Source of the DNA: JAIOSF01 sp963677755
GTDB taxonomy: Bacteria; Campylobacterota; Campylobacteria; Campylobacterales; Arcobacteraceae
Direction: 5' to 3'
Assembly (NCBI GenBank): GCA_963677755.1
Contig: OY782506.1
Span: 1,612,001 to 1,676,000 of the forward strand
Length of the DNA: 64,000 bases
The notes under the pieces are model-generated. The model made no database searches. It was not told the DNA's origin and saw nothing but the letters and a program-made list of their open reading frames with translations. This document shows, piece by piece, positions 43,741-52,733 of the stretch (the stretch's first letter is position 1; each line of letters starts with the position of its first letter). Position numbers and translations under genes: made by a program.

Positions 43741-45889
43741 ATAATCCCAACCTACTCATAGTTTTATAATCTTCATCAGATTTTATCATATCACCTAAAA
43801 CATATATATTATTCATCTCTCCATATAAAATAATATTTTTTACAGCATGTTTTCTTACTCTATCATTATTTATATCTGTACAATAATCTTTATTCAAACG
43901 GATATAATCAATTTTTAAATCATTTAGTTCCTCTAAAGCAAAATCATCAAGAGAAAATCTTTTTAATAATATTTGTGAATCAAATTTGTGTATTACCTCT
44001 ATTAGACTTTTGAATTTTATTAAATTCTCTTTTGCATTGTAGGAAGTAACACTAAATATTAAATTACTTTTTGCAATATCATTATAAAGTAAAAGTCCTT
44101 CAAGCCATGATAAAAACTTTTTGTCAGTGAGAGATTTCATTGATAAGTTTATCGCTATTTTGTGCTTTATTTTTTCATATTTCAAATAATTTAACACTTT
44201 TTCAATTAAAATTCTATCAAAAGTTGCAGATAAATTTATTTTTTCTGCAACAGAAATAAAAATACCAATTGGGAACATCTCAAATGTCTCACTATTTAAT
44301 ATAATTGGAGATGCATCTTGCATAAGAAGTTCTTGTTCATTATCCATCTCAAAAGTATCATAAATAAACTTTACAGTAAAATCTTCACGCTTGATAATAT
44401 CTTCAACTAGCAACTCATGTTTTCTTGTTTTTTCTAATAATTCAGCATTATTTGAAATTGAAAAAAGTTCTTTTTTCTTATTGAAGCAATTTAAATAAGA
44501 ATCATTTGCACTATGAAGAATAGAGTCCATTGTTCCATAATTATCAAATGGAGTTGCTCCAAAATATGCAATATCACCATCAATCAAATACTTACTTTTA
44601 ATCTCTTTTTGTATACTACTAGAGATATTTTCCAACATAATTTTCATATTTTCTAAATTATCTAAATAAATTATAAGGGCAAATTCAGCACCATAAAAAC
44701 GATAAACAGTACTATTTACTTTTGGATATTTTTTTAATAATGTTACAAGAGTATATCCAAACTCTTTAATCAAGTTATTTGCATCATTACTACCGTTTTT
44801 CTTCGCAAATTCCCCAAGGTCATTAATCTTTGTTAAAAGAACATATCCAACTTTATTTGTTACAAACATCGTTTTTATATCTTTTTCAAATACCTTTTTA
44901 TTAGGTAGTCCTGTTATCTCATCAATCAAATCTTTTCTTGCTAATAGTTCTTTATTAATATTTGTTTCATTAGTTAAACTAGAGACTTTTTTTGACATCA
45001 ACTGTAATTTTGCAAAGATTGAATCAATATGCATGAGCTTTGTATTTACTTTTTCTAATCTTACATATTTATTATTTAATATATCTTCTATATATTCTCC
45101 TATTTTTGCAATAGGTTTTTCAATATCTTTCTTAACTACTTGAGTATAAAAAATGTAAAGTATAATGATAGTTATAAGAAATAAACTAAAAGAGTAGATA
45201 AATATTTTTTTAATAAATATTTTTGTCTGCTCAATTAACGGCTTTTTATTAAGGGTATATGTTACTTCCACATAAGGTTTTTCTTCATATTCAATCACAA
45301 AGCTTTTATTTACATCTATATGTTCAAAATTTATTAAGCTATCAAAAAAAGAAATTTCTGAAGAGTTTTCTTCTAGATTCTCCTTTTTAACTAATTTATA
45401 AAAAATTAAAGTTGAAGTTGAGTTATAAACATCTCCCGTATCAAAAGCTTGAAACTTGATTAAAACAGGGGTTTGTATATCAAAATAGATGTTAGGAATG
45501 AACTCATATGTATTTTCATTTAATGCAGCTATTTTACCATATTTATAATCTGTTGTAACATCACTTAATTTATACTTGTCATTATTAATCTTATTTGAAT
45601 TTAACAAGATTGCTTTTTTTGAGAAGATATATCTTTTGTAAACTATTTCCATACTTTCAAAAAGATCTATACTCAAAAAAGTTTTTATAGAAGAATCTAT
45701 TTTTTCAAAATTATTATCTTTTGTTGTATTTTTCAATAACTCTTGCAAATAGATCTCTGTATTATAATTTTGCGTAGTGAACTTTTCAACAGCATCACTT
45801 TTAATATCTTCAAAATATATAAAAAAAGTTATCCCAAAGATAATTATAAAAGCAGAAATTAAATATAAAAAATATTTTACTATTGACAT
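43724..45889 (-). CDS. LapD-like degenerate GGDEF/EAL membrane receptor
   Basis: 721 residues: TM1 (about 5-26), a periplasmic domain of about 200 residues, TM2 (about 229-249), a HAMP-like linker, a GGDEF domain (about 320-475) and an EAL domain (about 490-721). Both catalytic signatures are lost: the GGDEF site reads YGAEF (399-403), and no EAL motif is found in the expected segment (near 523-530); DDFG reads DDFALE. It should bind c-di-GMP rather than make or cleave it. In Pseudomonas, LapD uses this layout to restrain the periplasmic protease LapG and keep the giant adhesin on the surface. No lapG lies in the window. Confidence 0.85.
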   Translation of the reverse strand: MSIVKYFLYLISAFIIIFGITFFIYFEDIKSDAVEKFTTQNYNTEIYLQELLKNTTKDNNFEKIDSSIKTFLSIDLFESMEIVYKRYIFSKKAILLNSNKINNDKYKLSDVTTDYKYGKIAALNENTYEFIPNIYFDIQTPVLIKFQAFDTGDVYNSTSTLIFYKLVKKENLEENSSEISFFDSLINFEHIDVNKSFVIEYEEKPYVEVTYTLNKKPLIEQTKIFIKKIFIYSFSLFLITIIILYIFYTQVVKKDIEKPIAKIGEYIEDILNNKYVRLEKVNTKLMHIDSIFAKLQLMSKKVSSLTNETNINKELLARKDLIDEITGLPNKKVFEKDIKTMFVTNKVGYVLLTKINDLGEFAKKNGSNDANNLIKEFGYTLVTLLKKYPKVNSTVYRFYGAEFALIIYLDNLENMKIMLENISSSIQKEIKSKYLIDGDIAYFGATPFDNYGTMDSILHSANDSYLNCFNKKKELFSISNNAELLEKTRKHELLVEDIIKREDFTVKFIYDTFEMDNEQELLMQDASPIILNSETFEMFPIGIFISVAEKINLSATFDRILIEKVLNYLKYEKIKHKIAINLSMKSLTDKKFLSWLEGLLLYNDIAKSNLIFSVTSYNAKENLIKFKSLIEVIHKFDSQILLKRFSLDDFALEELNDLKIDYIRLNKDYCTDINNDRVRKHAVKNIILYGEMNNIYVLGDMIKSDEDYKTMSRLGLYATSR

Positions 45890-45890
45890 C

Positions 45891-48554
45891 TTAATTCTCT
45901 TTTGGAGTGTTATATTTAAAATAAAGTGCTTGTTTTATTTTTATATTTTCTATTCTTGGTCTATTTTTTTGTAGTTTTTGAGGTAATTGTTCTAAAGCAA
46001 GTTGAGCTTCTTCATATGTTTTATATATTCCACCCATCGCCTTATACATTGTAGTGTCTTGACCAAATTTAAAAACAAAAATATTGATTGCATCGCCATT
46101 TCTTGCATAAAATCTTTGAACCGCTTTTTCATCATACAATGTTGCTAAATTTAATGTATAATACTCTTCTGGTGCATTTAAAAAACTATCTTTAAAATCA
46201 AATATTTGCTCTTCATCTAATGGTGCCATAATCTCTTTTGGAGTTATCTGAGCATCATTTTGTTGTAGTTCTGCATCAATTATTAAATCATCATTTATCT
46301 GTATTGTTTTATTATACTTTTTATACAACTCTTGTTTACTCGCAATAAGTTCAATAACAGGTTCATACTTTTCTTTTATATTTTTTAGTTTTTCAAGTGC
46401 ACTACTAGCCTCTTCATAAGTTTCAAATACACCATATACAACTTTAACCCACTCTTTTTCTTCACCATACGAGAAAACAAAACTGTTATCATAAATTTTC
46501 TCTTTTTCTAAAAGCTCTTTTGCTTGAGCAATAGATGAAAAAGAGGTTATATTAATAGTATAAAAATCAGACTTAGCTTCTAAAAATTTCTTTTTAAATT
46601 TTTGATTTGTTTGGAATGCTTTAACTTTTTTTATTTTTACTTTTGTTTGCAATTGTTTATTTTTAAAACTATTGTACATTCTTTTAATCTCTTTAATAGA
46701 AGCTACTCTTGTACTTTTTGTTGTAACATTTAAATCATCTAAACTTTCAACTGCTAATTGTTCAGTATCAAATATATTATATGCTATATTTGTTTTCACT
46801 CTATTTTTATCTAAAGTATCAAAAACAAATATATCTTTAGAGATTTTCTTTTCATTTCCAAAGTCTAAAGCTTGGTAAACTTTATCAAAATAATATACCA
46901 AAATAGTCCATTTATCATCTGCACTTTCTAAAAATTTACTTTCAAATGCTAGAAGGTTAGTTAAACTATCCGTTATCTTTGTTACATTGTTATCTTCAAC
47001 TTGTGTAGTATTATTATCTTCTACAATTGTAGTATTTGCATCAGTTACATTATCTATCGTTGTATTATTATCTTCAATTTGTGTTGCTTCTACTTCTGCT
47101 TTATTCGCTTCTAAATCAGCCGATAAAATATCTTCTTTTTTTGGATTTAGTAAATTTTTATAATCACTTCTTGTAAAATCAATAAAATTATCTTGATCTA
47201 TATCCAATCTAAAATATTTTAATAAATCTCCTGTATTAGATAATAATTTAAAATAATCAGTAATTGCACTTTTTTTGTTTTCTATTAAATCTAATTGTGC
47301 ACTATTTAATTGTCTTTGTCCTTGCAATAATTCTTGTAAATCTTGCTCACCTAATTTAAATCCATCCCAATATGCATTTACCATCTCTTGTGATGCCATT
47401 ACTTCAGCTTTAGTACTTACTGAAGCATTTGTTACTGATACTATAGATCTGTGAAGTTTTGATAATGTCCATTTTAACTTTCTAATCTCTTCTCGTAATC
47501 TATAATCTAATTCTCTAATCATAGAATTGATAGTTAAAATTTTATTTTTATCTCTCCCTTTATTATAAAAGTTGTATGACAATAGAACTTGTGCTTTGTA
47601 GTTCCGTTCTACAAATTCAAAATCTTCTTGATCTGCAACTTTTTCACTACTTAACTCTAAATCAATTTTTGGTTTAAAACCAGATTTTGAATTTAATAAT
47701 TGATATTTCTGAGATTCAATGTTAAGTTTGTAATTTTTAAGATTTATATTATTTTCAATAGCTTTATCAATAATCTTATCAAAATCATCTATACTCGTAT
47801 CAAAATTATCTTCATAAGGAAATGTTTTAATAAATTCGTCACCAACAATATATTTGTAATATTCCAATGCTTCGTTGAATTTTGACTGTATTTTAATCAG
47901 TTTTGATTCAGCATTTGAAACATTTGCTTTAATATTACTCAAATCTCCAATTGATGTAGCACCTGAGTCATATTTAATATTAACTATCTCTAATATCTCT
48001 TGAAGTCTCTCCATATTCTCAATATTTGCAGTTAATGAATTAAAATTAAAAAGAACATCAAAATACGCTTTTATTGCATTTTCTATCTCTTTTGCAATTA
48101 TTAGTCGATAATTATTTTTTGCAACTTCATATTTTTTATCTAAACTTTTAATTTCATTGTATGTTGCTCCACCTGCATACAGGTTTTGTGTTACTGAAAG
48201 TTTATAGGTTTCATCATTGTAAAACTTCTGACTAGATTCATCTTCCCCTGGTTTGGTTTTTACTCTAGAGTTTTTGTATGTTCCATCTATTGATGGTAAA
48301 TATCCAGAGTATGCATCATTTACTTTTATTTGTGCTTGTATTACTTGTTCTCTTGCAGCTTTCACATTATTACTTTGAGCTACTGTTTCTAATACTACAT
48401 CAATCAAAGAAACTTTTATATAATCCTCTGTATCTATATTATCACCCATATAAGTTGTAACTCCACCTTTTAAAGGTGTGTTCTTTTTTAAATTATTTTC
48501 TTCTGCATATAAAGAATTAACAAACAATAGTAATAAAATACAATATTTTAACAT
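45891..48554 (-). CDS. TolC-family outer-membrane factor fused to SPOR-like domains
   Basis: 887 residues, about twice the length of TolC. A signal peptide (1-17) and a TolC-type outer-membrane efflux domain (about 50-450, with SVTQNLYAGG and YNFYNKGRD repeats) make the T1SS exit channel. A low-complexity Asn/Thr/Asp linker follows (about 480-527). Then come two or three SPOR-like units, each starting with a beta strand and holding xVxxGxFxTYEEAxxALExL (about 664-748 and 797-881, with a weaker one at 547-620). SPOR domains bind denuded peptidoglycan. It lies between the MotB-like and LapD-like genes, one base from each. Confidence 0.85.
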   Translation of the reverse strand: MLKYCILLLLFVNSLYAEENNLKKNTPLKGGVTTYMGDNIDTEDYIKVSLIDVVLETVAQSNNVKAAREQVIQAQIKVNDAYSGYLPSIDGTYKNSRVKTKPGEDESSQKFYNDETYKLSVTQNLYAGGATYNEIKSLDKKYEVAKNNYRLIIAKEIENAIKAYFDVLFNFNSLTANIENMERLQEILEIVNIKYDSGATSIGDLSNIKANVSNAESKLIKIQSKFNEALEYYKYIVGDEFIKTFPYEDNFDTSIDDFDKIIDKAIENNINLKNYKLNIESQKYQLLNSKSGFKPKIDLELSSEKVADQEDFEFVERNYKAQVLLSYNFYNKGRDKNKILTINSMIRELDYRLREEIRKLKWTLSKLHRSIVSVTNASVSTKAEVMASQEMVNAYWDGFKLGEQDLQELLQGQRQLNSAQLDLIENKKSAITDYFKLLSNTGDLLKYFRLDIDQDNFIDFTRSDYKNLLNPKKEDILSADLEANKAEVEATQIEDNNTTIDNVTDANTTIVEDNNTTQVEDNNVTKITDSLTNLLAFESKFLESADDKWTILVYYFDKVYQALDFGNEKKISKDIFVFDTLDKNRVKTNIAYNIFDTEQLAVESLDDLNVTTKSTRVASIKEIKRMYNSFKNKQLQTKVKIKKVKAFQTNQKFKKKFLEAKSDFYTINITSFSSIAQAKELLEKEKIYDNSFVFSYGEEKEWVKVVYGVFETYEEASSALEKLKNIKEKYEPVIELIASKQELYKKYNKTIQINDDLIIDAELQQNDAQITPKEIMAPLDEEQIFDFKDSFLNAPEEYYTLNLATLYDEKAVQRFYARNGDAINIFVFKFGQDTTMYKAMGGIYKTYEEAQLALEQLPQKLQKNRPRIENIKIKQALYFKYNTPKEN

Positions 48555-49262
48555 CTAATTATTTACCTTTACAGAGATATATACAAAACCTGCTTCATTA
48601 TCAGGAAGTTTTTTTCTAATTTTTTCATCCAATAATCGTACTCTAACTTCACTCTTTTTATATCCTTGTTTACGGATTAAATTTCGAGTATTTAAAGTTC
48701 GTGCTAAAGATATTTGTTTTCCTACTGTTGAACTTATTTGATTACTTGGTTCAACAGAAGATACAATTATTTTATGTTTTGGAAATTTATTTTTCATTTT
48801 AACAATAAATTCTTTTATCTGTCTTATCGTTGGGTCATCTAAAAGTATCTCTTTCTCAGCAAAATTCACTATTAAGTGGTCATCTTTTTCTACAGTATTT
48901 TGCAAGGTACTTTCTTGGTCATCAATTTGTACTAAATCTTGTCCTGCTCTTTCAAACTCTTTTTTTTCTTGCACTTCACTTATGATACTTGTTTTTTGCA
49001 CTACTGTTTCTTGTTTTTCTTGCTCTGTAATCTCTTTTTTTACTTTAATTTCTTTTACCATGTTTTTTGATGGTATTGATTCTGTAATAAGTTGATCTGT
49101 AGCAATAGTTCCACTATATGAAACTTTAAATTTAAATTGTGCATAGTATCCTAAATTTACAATTAGAATTAACATAAATAATAATAAAACCAAAATTGTT
49201 GATGAAAATATATCAACAAATGGTGGCCAAGGATTAAATTCTTCTAAACACTTTTTTCCCAT
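48555..49262 (-). CDS. MotB/SiiA-like peptidoglycan-facing channel subunit
   Basis: 235 residues. A short cytosolic start is followed by PWPPFVDIFSSTILVLLLFML, a transmembrane helix with an aspartate (D17) at the position used for proton conduction in MotB-type proteins. A charged linker (about 60-130) leads to a C-terminal domain (about 131-235) with an OmpA/MotB-like layout (SLARTLNTRNLIRKQGY). It is encoded 2 bases after the MotA-like gene and directly ahead of the TolC-SPOR gene. The closest known logic is SiiA of Salmonella SPI-4, which with SiiB supports secretion of a giant adhesin. Confidence 0.78.
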   Translation of the reverse strand: MGKKCLEEFNPWPPFVDIFSSTILVLLLFMLILIVNLGYYAQFKFKVSYSGTIATDQLITESIPSKNMVKEIKVKKEITEQEKQETVVQKTSIISEVQEKKEFERAGQDLVQIDDQESTLQNTVEKDDHLIVNFAEKEILLDDPTIRQIKEFIVKMKNKFPKHKIIVSSVEPSNQISSTVGKQISLARTLNTRNLIRKQGYKKSEVRVRLLDEKIRKKLPDNEAGFVYISVKVNN

Positions 49263-49264
49263 AC

Positions 49265-50389
49265 TTATTGAACTACCTGATTTTCTTCTTTATTAACTTC
49301 ACTTTGCAAATTTAAATGTTCAACTAATAATGTCATCATCTCATTATTTTGTTGTTGTAACTCAAGCATTTTTTTCATTGTTTTATTTTCATTCATAATT
49401 GCACCTGAAACTTCTTGTAATGATTCTTCCATTATATTTGCATTTGAAAATTGGTTGATATTAAGTTCTTTTAATCCACTAGAGATATTTTCTAAAACAG
49501 CCATCTGTTTTTGTGTAGTTTCATTTCCATTATCAATACTATCACTTAACATTCCAAACATAGCTTCATTTGATTTATTGTATTTTTCCATCTGTTCAGA
49601 CAAAGCACTAATATTATCAACAAAAAGGTCCATCATTCCACCAGACATACTACTTGAAGCACCAGAAACTTCTGATGAACTATCTTCTGTAAAAACTTTC
49701 CCTTCAACTATTTGACCCTTCATCCAATCATAAACATCTTCTAAAAATATAGCTTCATTTCTATTTAAAATATATCCCATAATACTCAAAATAATAGCAG
49801 CAGCAACTCCAAATAAAGATGAGGCAAAACCAATAGCCATACCACCTAAAGGCTCTGCAAAACCAGCAATTACTTCTGCTAAGTTTATATCTCCAGAAAG
49901 ACCTAAAATAATAGAACCCATCTCATCAATAGCCTGTAACAACCCTGTAAATGTACCAAATAGACCTATCATTAAAACAGTTCCAGTAAAGAATGTTATA
50001 TATGTTTTTGTATTTGCAAACTTCTCTTCAAGCCATTGTGATACATCATCTATCTCCTGCTTTGTAAAAAAAAGAACTTTTTTCCTTGCTCTATTTTTAA
50101 ACATATTAGCTACATTTTCAGGAAAAGTTTTATTAATAGCTCTTAAATAAAATTCTAATTGTTCACCTTTTTTATATCTTAATATGGCGAAAGTCCCCGT
50201 CAGCATAGTAAGTTGAAAAGCTGCACTAAAAATAATAACAAGACCTATACCTAAAACAGTAACAATTGCCACATTAAATGTAATTGTAGCCATAAAAAAT
50301 GTAACTGCTGTATCAAAATTAGAATATATTAAAAAAGCTAGAAATATCCATAAAACAAAATAAATTTTTAATATTTTAAGTCTTCGCAC
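49265..50389 (-). CDS. MotA/TolQ/ExbB-family (SiiB-like) proton-channel protein
   Basis: 374 residues with membrane segments near 8-24, 34-62, 131-155 and 183-205. The last two hold the family signatures: GTVLMIGLFGTFTGLLQAI and EPLGGMAIGFASSLFGVAAAI. A cytosolic segment separates the pairs, and a C-terminal tail of about 150 residues (from about 225) is polar and mostly helical, ending in Gln/Asn-rich heptads. With the MotB-like gene 2 bases downstream it would form an ion-driven stator. It is not part of a flagellar, Tol or Ton gene set; its neighbours are type I secretion genes. Confidence 0.82.
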   Translation of the reverse strand: MRRLKILKIYFVLWIFLAFLIYSNFDTAVTFFMATITFNVAIVTVLGIGLVIIFSAAFQLTMLTGTFAILRYKKGEQLEFYLRAINKTFPENVANMFKNRARKKVLFFTKQEIDDVSQWLEEKFANTKTYITFFTGTVLMIGLFGTFTGLLQAIDEMGSIILGLSGDINLAEVIAGFAEPLGGMAIGFASSLFGVAAAIILSIMGYILNRNEAIFLEDVYDWMKGQIVEGKVFTEDSSSEVSGASSSMSGGMMDLFVDNISALSEQMEKYNKSNEAMFGMLSDSIDNGNETTQKQMAVLENISSGLKELNINQFSNANIMEESLQEVSGAIMNENKTMKKMLELQQQNNEMMTLLVEHLNLQSEVNKEENQVVQ

Positions 50390-50398
50390 AACTTACCC

Positions 50399-51352
50399 TT
50401 AAAACATAAACAACATAATAGATATAACTAAACCTAAAGCTACAGTTGTAACTGTTTTTGTCATATTATCAGCAAGATTTACAAAGCCATCTTCTTTATC
50501 AATAAGCTCACCAATCATTATCATACCAATATCTGCACCATTAATATCTGTCACTATTTTATAAGTACGATAATATACACCATCAATAATATAGTTTTCT
50601 TGGAGCATTTGTTTAAAGTTCTCTTTTTCAATTTCTGGAATTGATGCTGTAAATTTTGTATCATAAAACATTTGTGCAACAGTATAATCATTTATCATAT
50701 CTCTATACTTTCCATTTTTTGAATCAATAGAAATCTTTGATAACATTTTTTTATCTAATAAAAATACATATTCATCATTAATACCCTCAAAGTATTTTCT
50801 ATAATTATGAATTGACTCTTTAATTTCTAATACCCCATAAACGGTATCATCTTTTATTAAAGGTTGCAAATAAACATTAAATACACCATCTTCCATTACT
50901 TCTATTCCATAAACGGTATTTTTAGATTTTACAACTGATACAATACTTGGTCTTAAGATTATTTTTTGATTTGCAACTGCGTACACAGAGACTTGATAAT
51001 TAGTAATACCATTTTTAATAAACATATCATTCAAAGATTTTTGTGATGCGATTATGTTTTGTTCTTGATTAAGTTCAACTTGTTGTAAAAAAGCTTTATC
51101 TTGAAAAAATACTATTGCTACTTTTTCAAATTCTATTTTTTTATTATCAAGAAAATTATTGATACGAGTTGTATACTCTCGAGACATACTTTGATACACT
51201 TTTTCAGACACATTACTTGTCATACTCATAATAATAGACATAGTAACAATAATACCAAGTATTGAGACAGTTGTTATAGTTGTAAACCACAACCCTTTAT
51301 TTCTTCGAAATCTCTCTTTTAGCCCTTGTAAATAGTTCATAATACTAAACAT
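50399..51352 (-). CDS. Cache-type membrane sensor protein with no output domain
   Basis: 317 residues: TM1 (about 22-44), an extracytoplasmic segment of about 250 residues resembling the ligand-binding domain of methyl-accepting chemoreceptors (helix, then YGVLEIKESIHNYRKYF and a GADIGMIMIGE strand-turn), and TM2 at the extreme C-terminus (about 297-317). The protein stops at the end of that helix; there is no HAMP, kinase, GGDEF or methyl-accepting part. It lies 9 bases before the MotA-like gene in the same unit, so it could gate the channel through the membrane. Its family assignment is moderate. Confidence 0.65.
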   Translation of the reverse strand: MFSIMNYLQGLKERFRRNKGLWFTTITTVSILGIIVTMSIIMSMTSNVSEKVYQSMSREYTTRINNFLDNKKIEFEKVAIVFFQDKAFLQQVELNQEQNIIASQKSLNDMFIKNGITNYQVSVYAVANQKIILRPSIVSVVKSKNTVYGIEVMEDGVFNVYLQPLIKDDTVYGVLEIKESIHNYRKYFEGINDEYVFLLDKKMLSKISIDSKNGKYRDMINDYTVAQMFYDTKFTASIPEIEKENFKQMLQENYIIDGVYYRTYKIVTDINGADIGMIMIGELIDKEDGFVNLADNMTKTVTTVALGLVISIMLFMF

Positions 51353-51375
51353 ATTTTATATTCCTTAAACATAAT

Positions 51376-51429
51376 AAGTAAGTATAATAACTAAAGTTAT
51401 ATTATAAAATAATAAAAAAATACTTACTT
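51376..51429. other. Inverted repeat in the hlyD to Cache-gene gap
   Basis: AAGTAAGTAT (51376-51385) and ATACTTACTT (51420-51429) are perfect 10-base complements around 34 AT-rich bases that include a minus-strand TATAAT (about 51397-51402). The 106-base gap is the only sizeable one in the export block, so a second promoter or an operator may separate the T1SS genes from the channel genes. Confidence 0.4.
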
Positions 51430-51458
51430 TATAATAAGAAGCACAAACCTAACTATCT

Positions 51459-52733
51459 TTAATGTTCTCCAAGAGAATTTTTAGTAATATCTTTTAATGG
51501 TTTTAATAAATAGTGCATGATAGTTCTTTTAGATGTAAGAATGTTTACATTTGCAATCATACCCATCATTATAGGAGAATCATTATCAAATTGATAATTA
51601 TTAGCCTGAATCTTTACTAAATAATAGGTATTTCCCATTTTATCCATTGTACTATCTGGTGCAATTCCTATTAGTTTTCCTTCTAGTAACCCATATCTTG
51701 AAAAGTCATAAGAGGTTATCTCTATAGAGACTTTTTGCCCCACCCATATTAAAGCTCTGTCAGATGTTTTTATTTTTGCTTCAATCATCAGATTATCTTC
51801 AAGTGGTGTAATCTCTGCCATCTTATCACCAGATTTTACAATCCCATTAACAGTGTGAAAATACAACATATTTATCACCCCATTTACTGGACTTACAACC
51901 TCTTTTCTTACATCTCTATCAAGATTTGCTTTATTTTTCTCTTGAAGTTTTTTAATCTCAACTTGCACAAGAGAATACTGTTCATATAATTTTGACTTTT
52001 CATCAGATTGCACAGTTTTCACTTTTCGTTGCCACTCTTTAATCTCTTCTTTTACTATAGGAATAGAACTTCTTACCTCTTCTATTTGGGTATATATTTT
52101 TTGTTTTTTTGCTAACTCTACTATATAGTTTTTACGAGAAATTACCTTTTTCTTTAATAAGTTTTCCTGAATAGCCATATTTTCAGTTGCTAATCTAAGT
52201 TCTATTGATAAATTTTCAAATTTAGATTCTAGCTCTTTGAGTTTTAACTCTTTTTGTCGTAATTGATCTTTTGAAATATCTATTTTGTTTTGATATTTGA
52301 TTTTTTCTTCTCTAAAAATAGACATCTCATTTTGAATAATTCGTGGCAATAATTTTTTAAAGTCATCACTATAACTTAAGGTAGCATCTTCTTCAATTAA
52401 AGCTTTTACCCTTTGTGCCTTTGCTTCATAAGCCATAAGTTCAATCTCTTTTGATTTTAAATCTGCATCAAAATATTCGTTTTCTAGTCTATAAAGTACT
52501 TGACCTTTTTTCACATGGTCACCTGGACTTACTAAAATTTCTGAGATAATTCCACCTTCAAAATGTTGTAAAACTTTTGTTTGTCCAGAAGGTATAACTT
52601 TTCCCTCACCTCTTACAACTTCATCAATCTCTGCAAAAGATGCCCACAAAATAAAAATAATAAAAAACAATGCAATTGGAATAATAAGAGGATAGTAATT
52701 CCACTTCTCCTCCTCTAAAAATTTATTCATCAT
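51459..52733 (-). CDS. HlyD-family type I secretion membrane-fusion protein
   Basis: Periplasmic adaptor joining the ABC transporter to the outer-membrane factor. In 424 residues it has a short cytosolic start, one membrane segment (about 14-33), a lipoyl-type half (FEGGIISEILVSPGDHVKKG, about 53-72), a long coiled coil (about 100-260), the second lipoyl half (VVSPVNGVINMLY), and a beta-barrel C-terminus (LEGKLIGIAPDS). Length and layout fit the LapC/SiiD/PrsE group. It overlaps the ABC gene by 4 bases (ATGA) and is therefore translationally coupled. Confidence 0.94.
   Translation of the reverse strand: MMNKFLEEEKWNYYPLIIPIALFFIIFILWASFAEIDEVVRGEGKVIPSGQTKVLQHFEGGIISEILVSPGDHVKKGQVLYRLENEYFDADLKSKEIELMAYEAKAQRVKALIEEDATLSYSDDFKKLLPRIIQNEMSIFREEKIKYQNKIDISKDQLRQKELKLKELESKFENLSIELRLATENMAIQENLLKKKVISRKNYIVELAKKQKIYTQIEEVRSSIPIVKEEIKEWQRKVKTVQSDEKSKLYEQYSLVQVEIKKLQEKNKANLDRDVRKEVVSPVNGVINMLYFHTVNGIVKSGDKMAEITPLEDNLMIEAKIKTSDRALIWVGQKVSIEITSYDFSRYGLLEGKLIGIAPDSTMDKMGNTYYLVKIQANNYQFDNDSPIMMGMIANVNILTSKRTIMHYLLKPLKDITKNSLGEH

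Noticed and set aside
48555..50389. MotA/MotB-like pair as part of a Zorya anti-phage system (ZorAB)
   Set aside because: ZorC/ZorD or ZorE are absent and all neighbours belong to type I secretion; the SPI-4 SiiAB parallel explains the context better.
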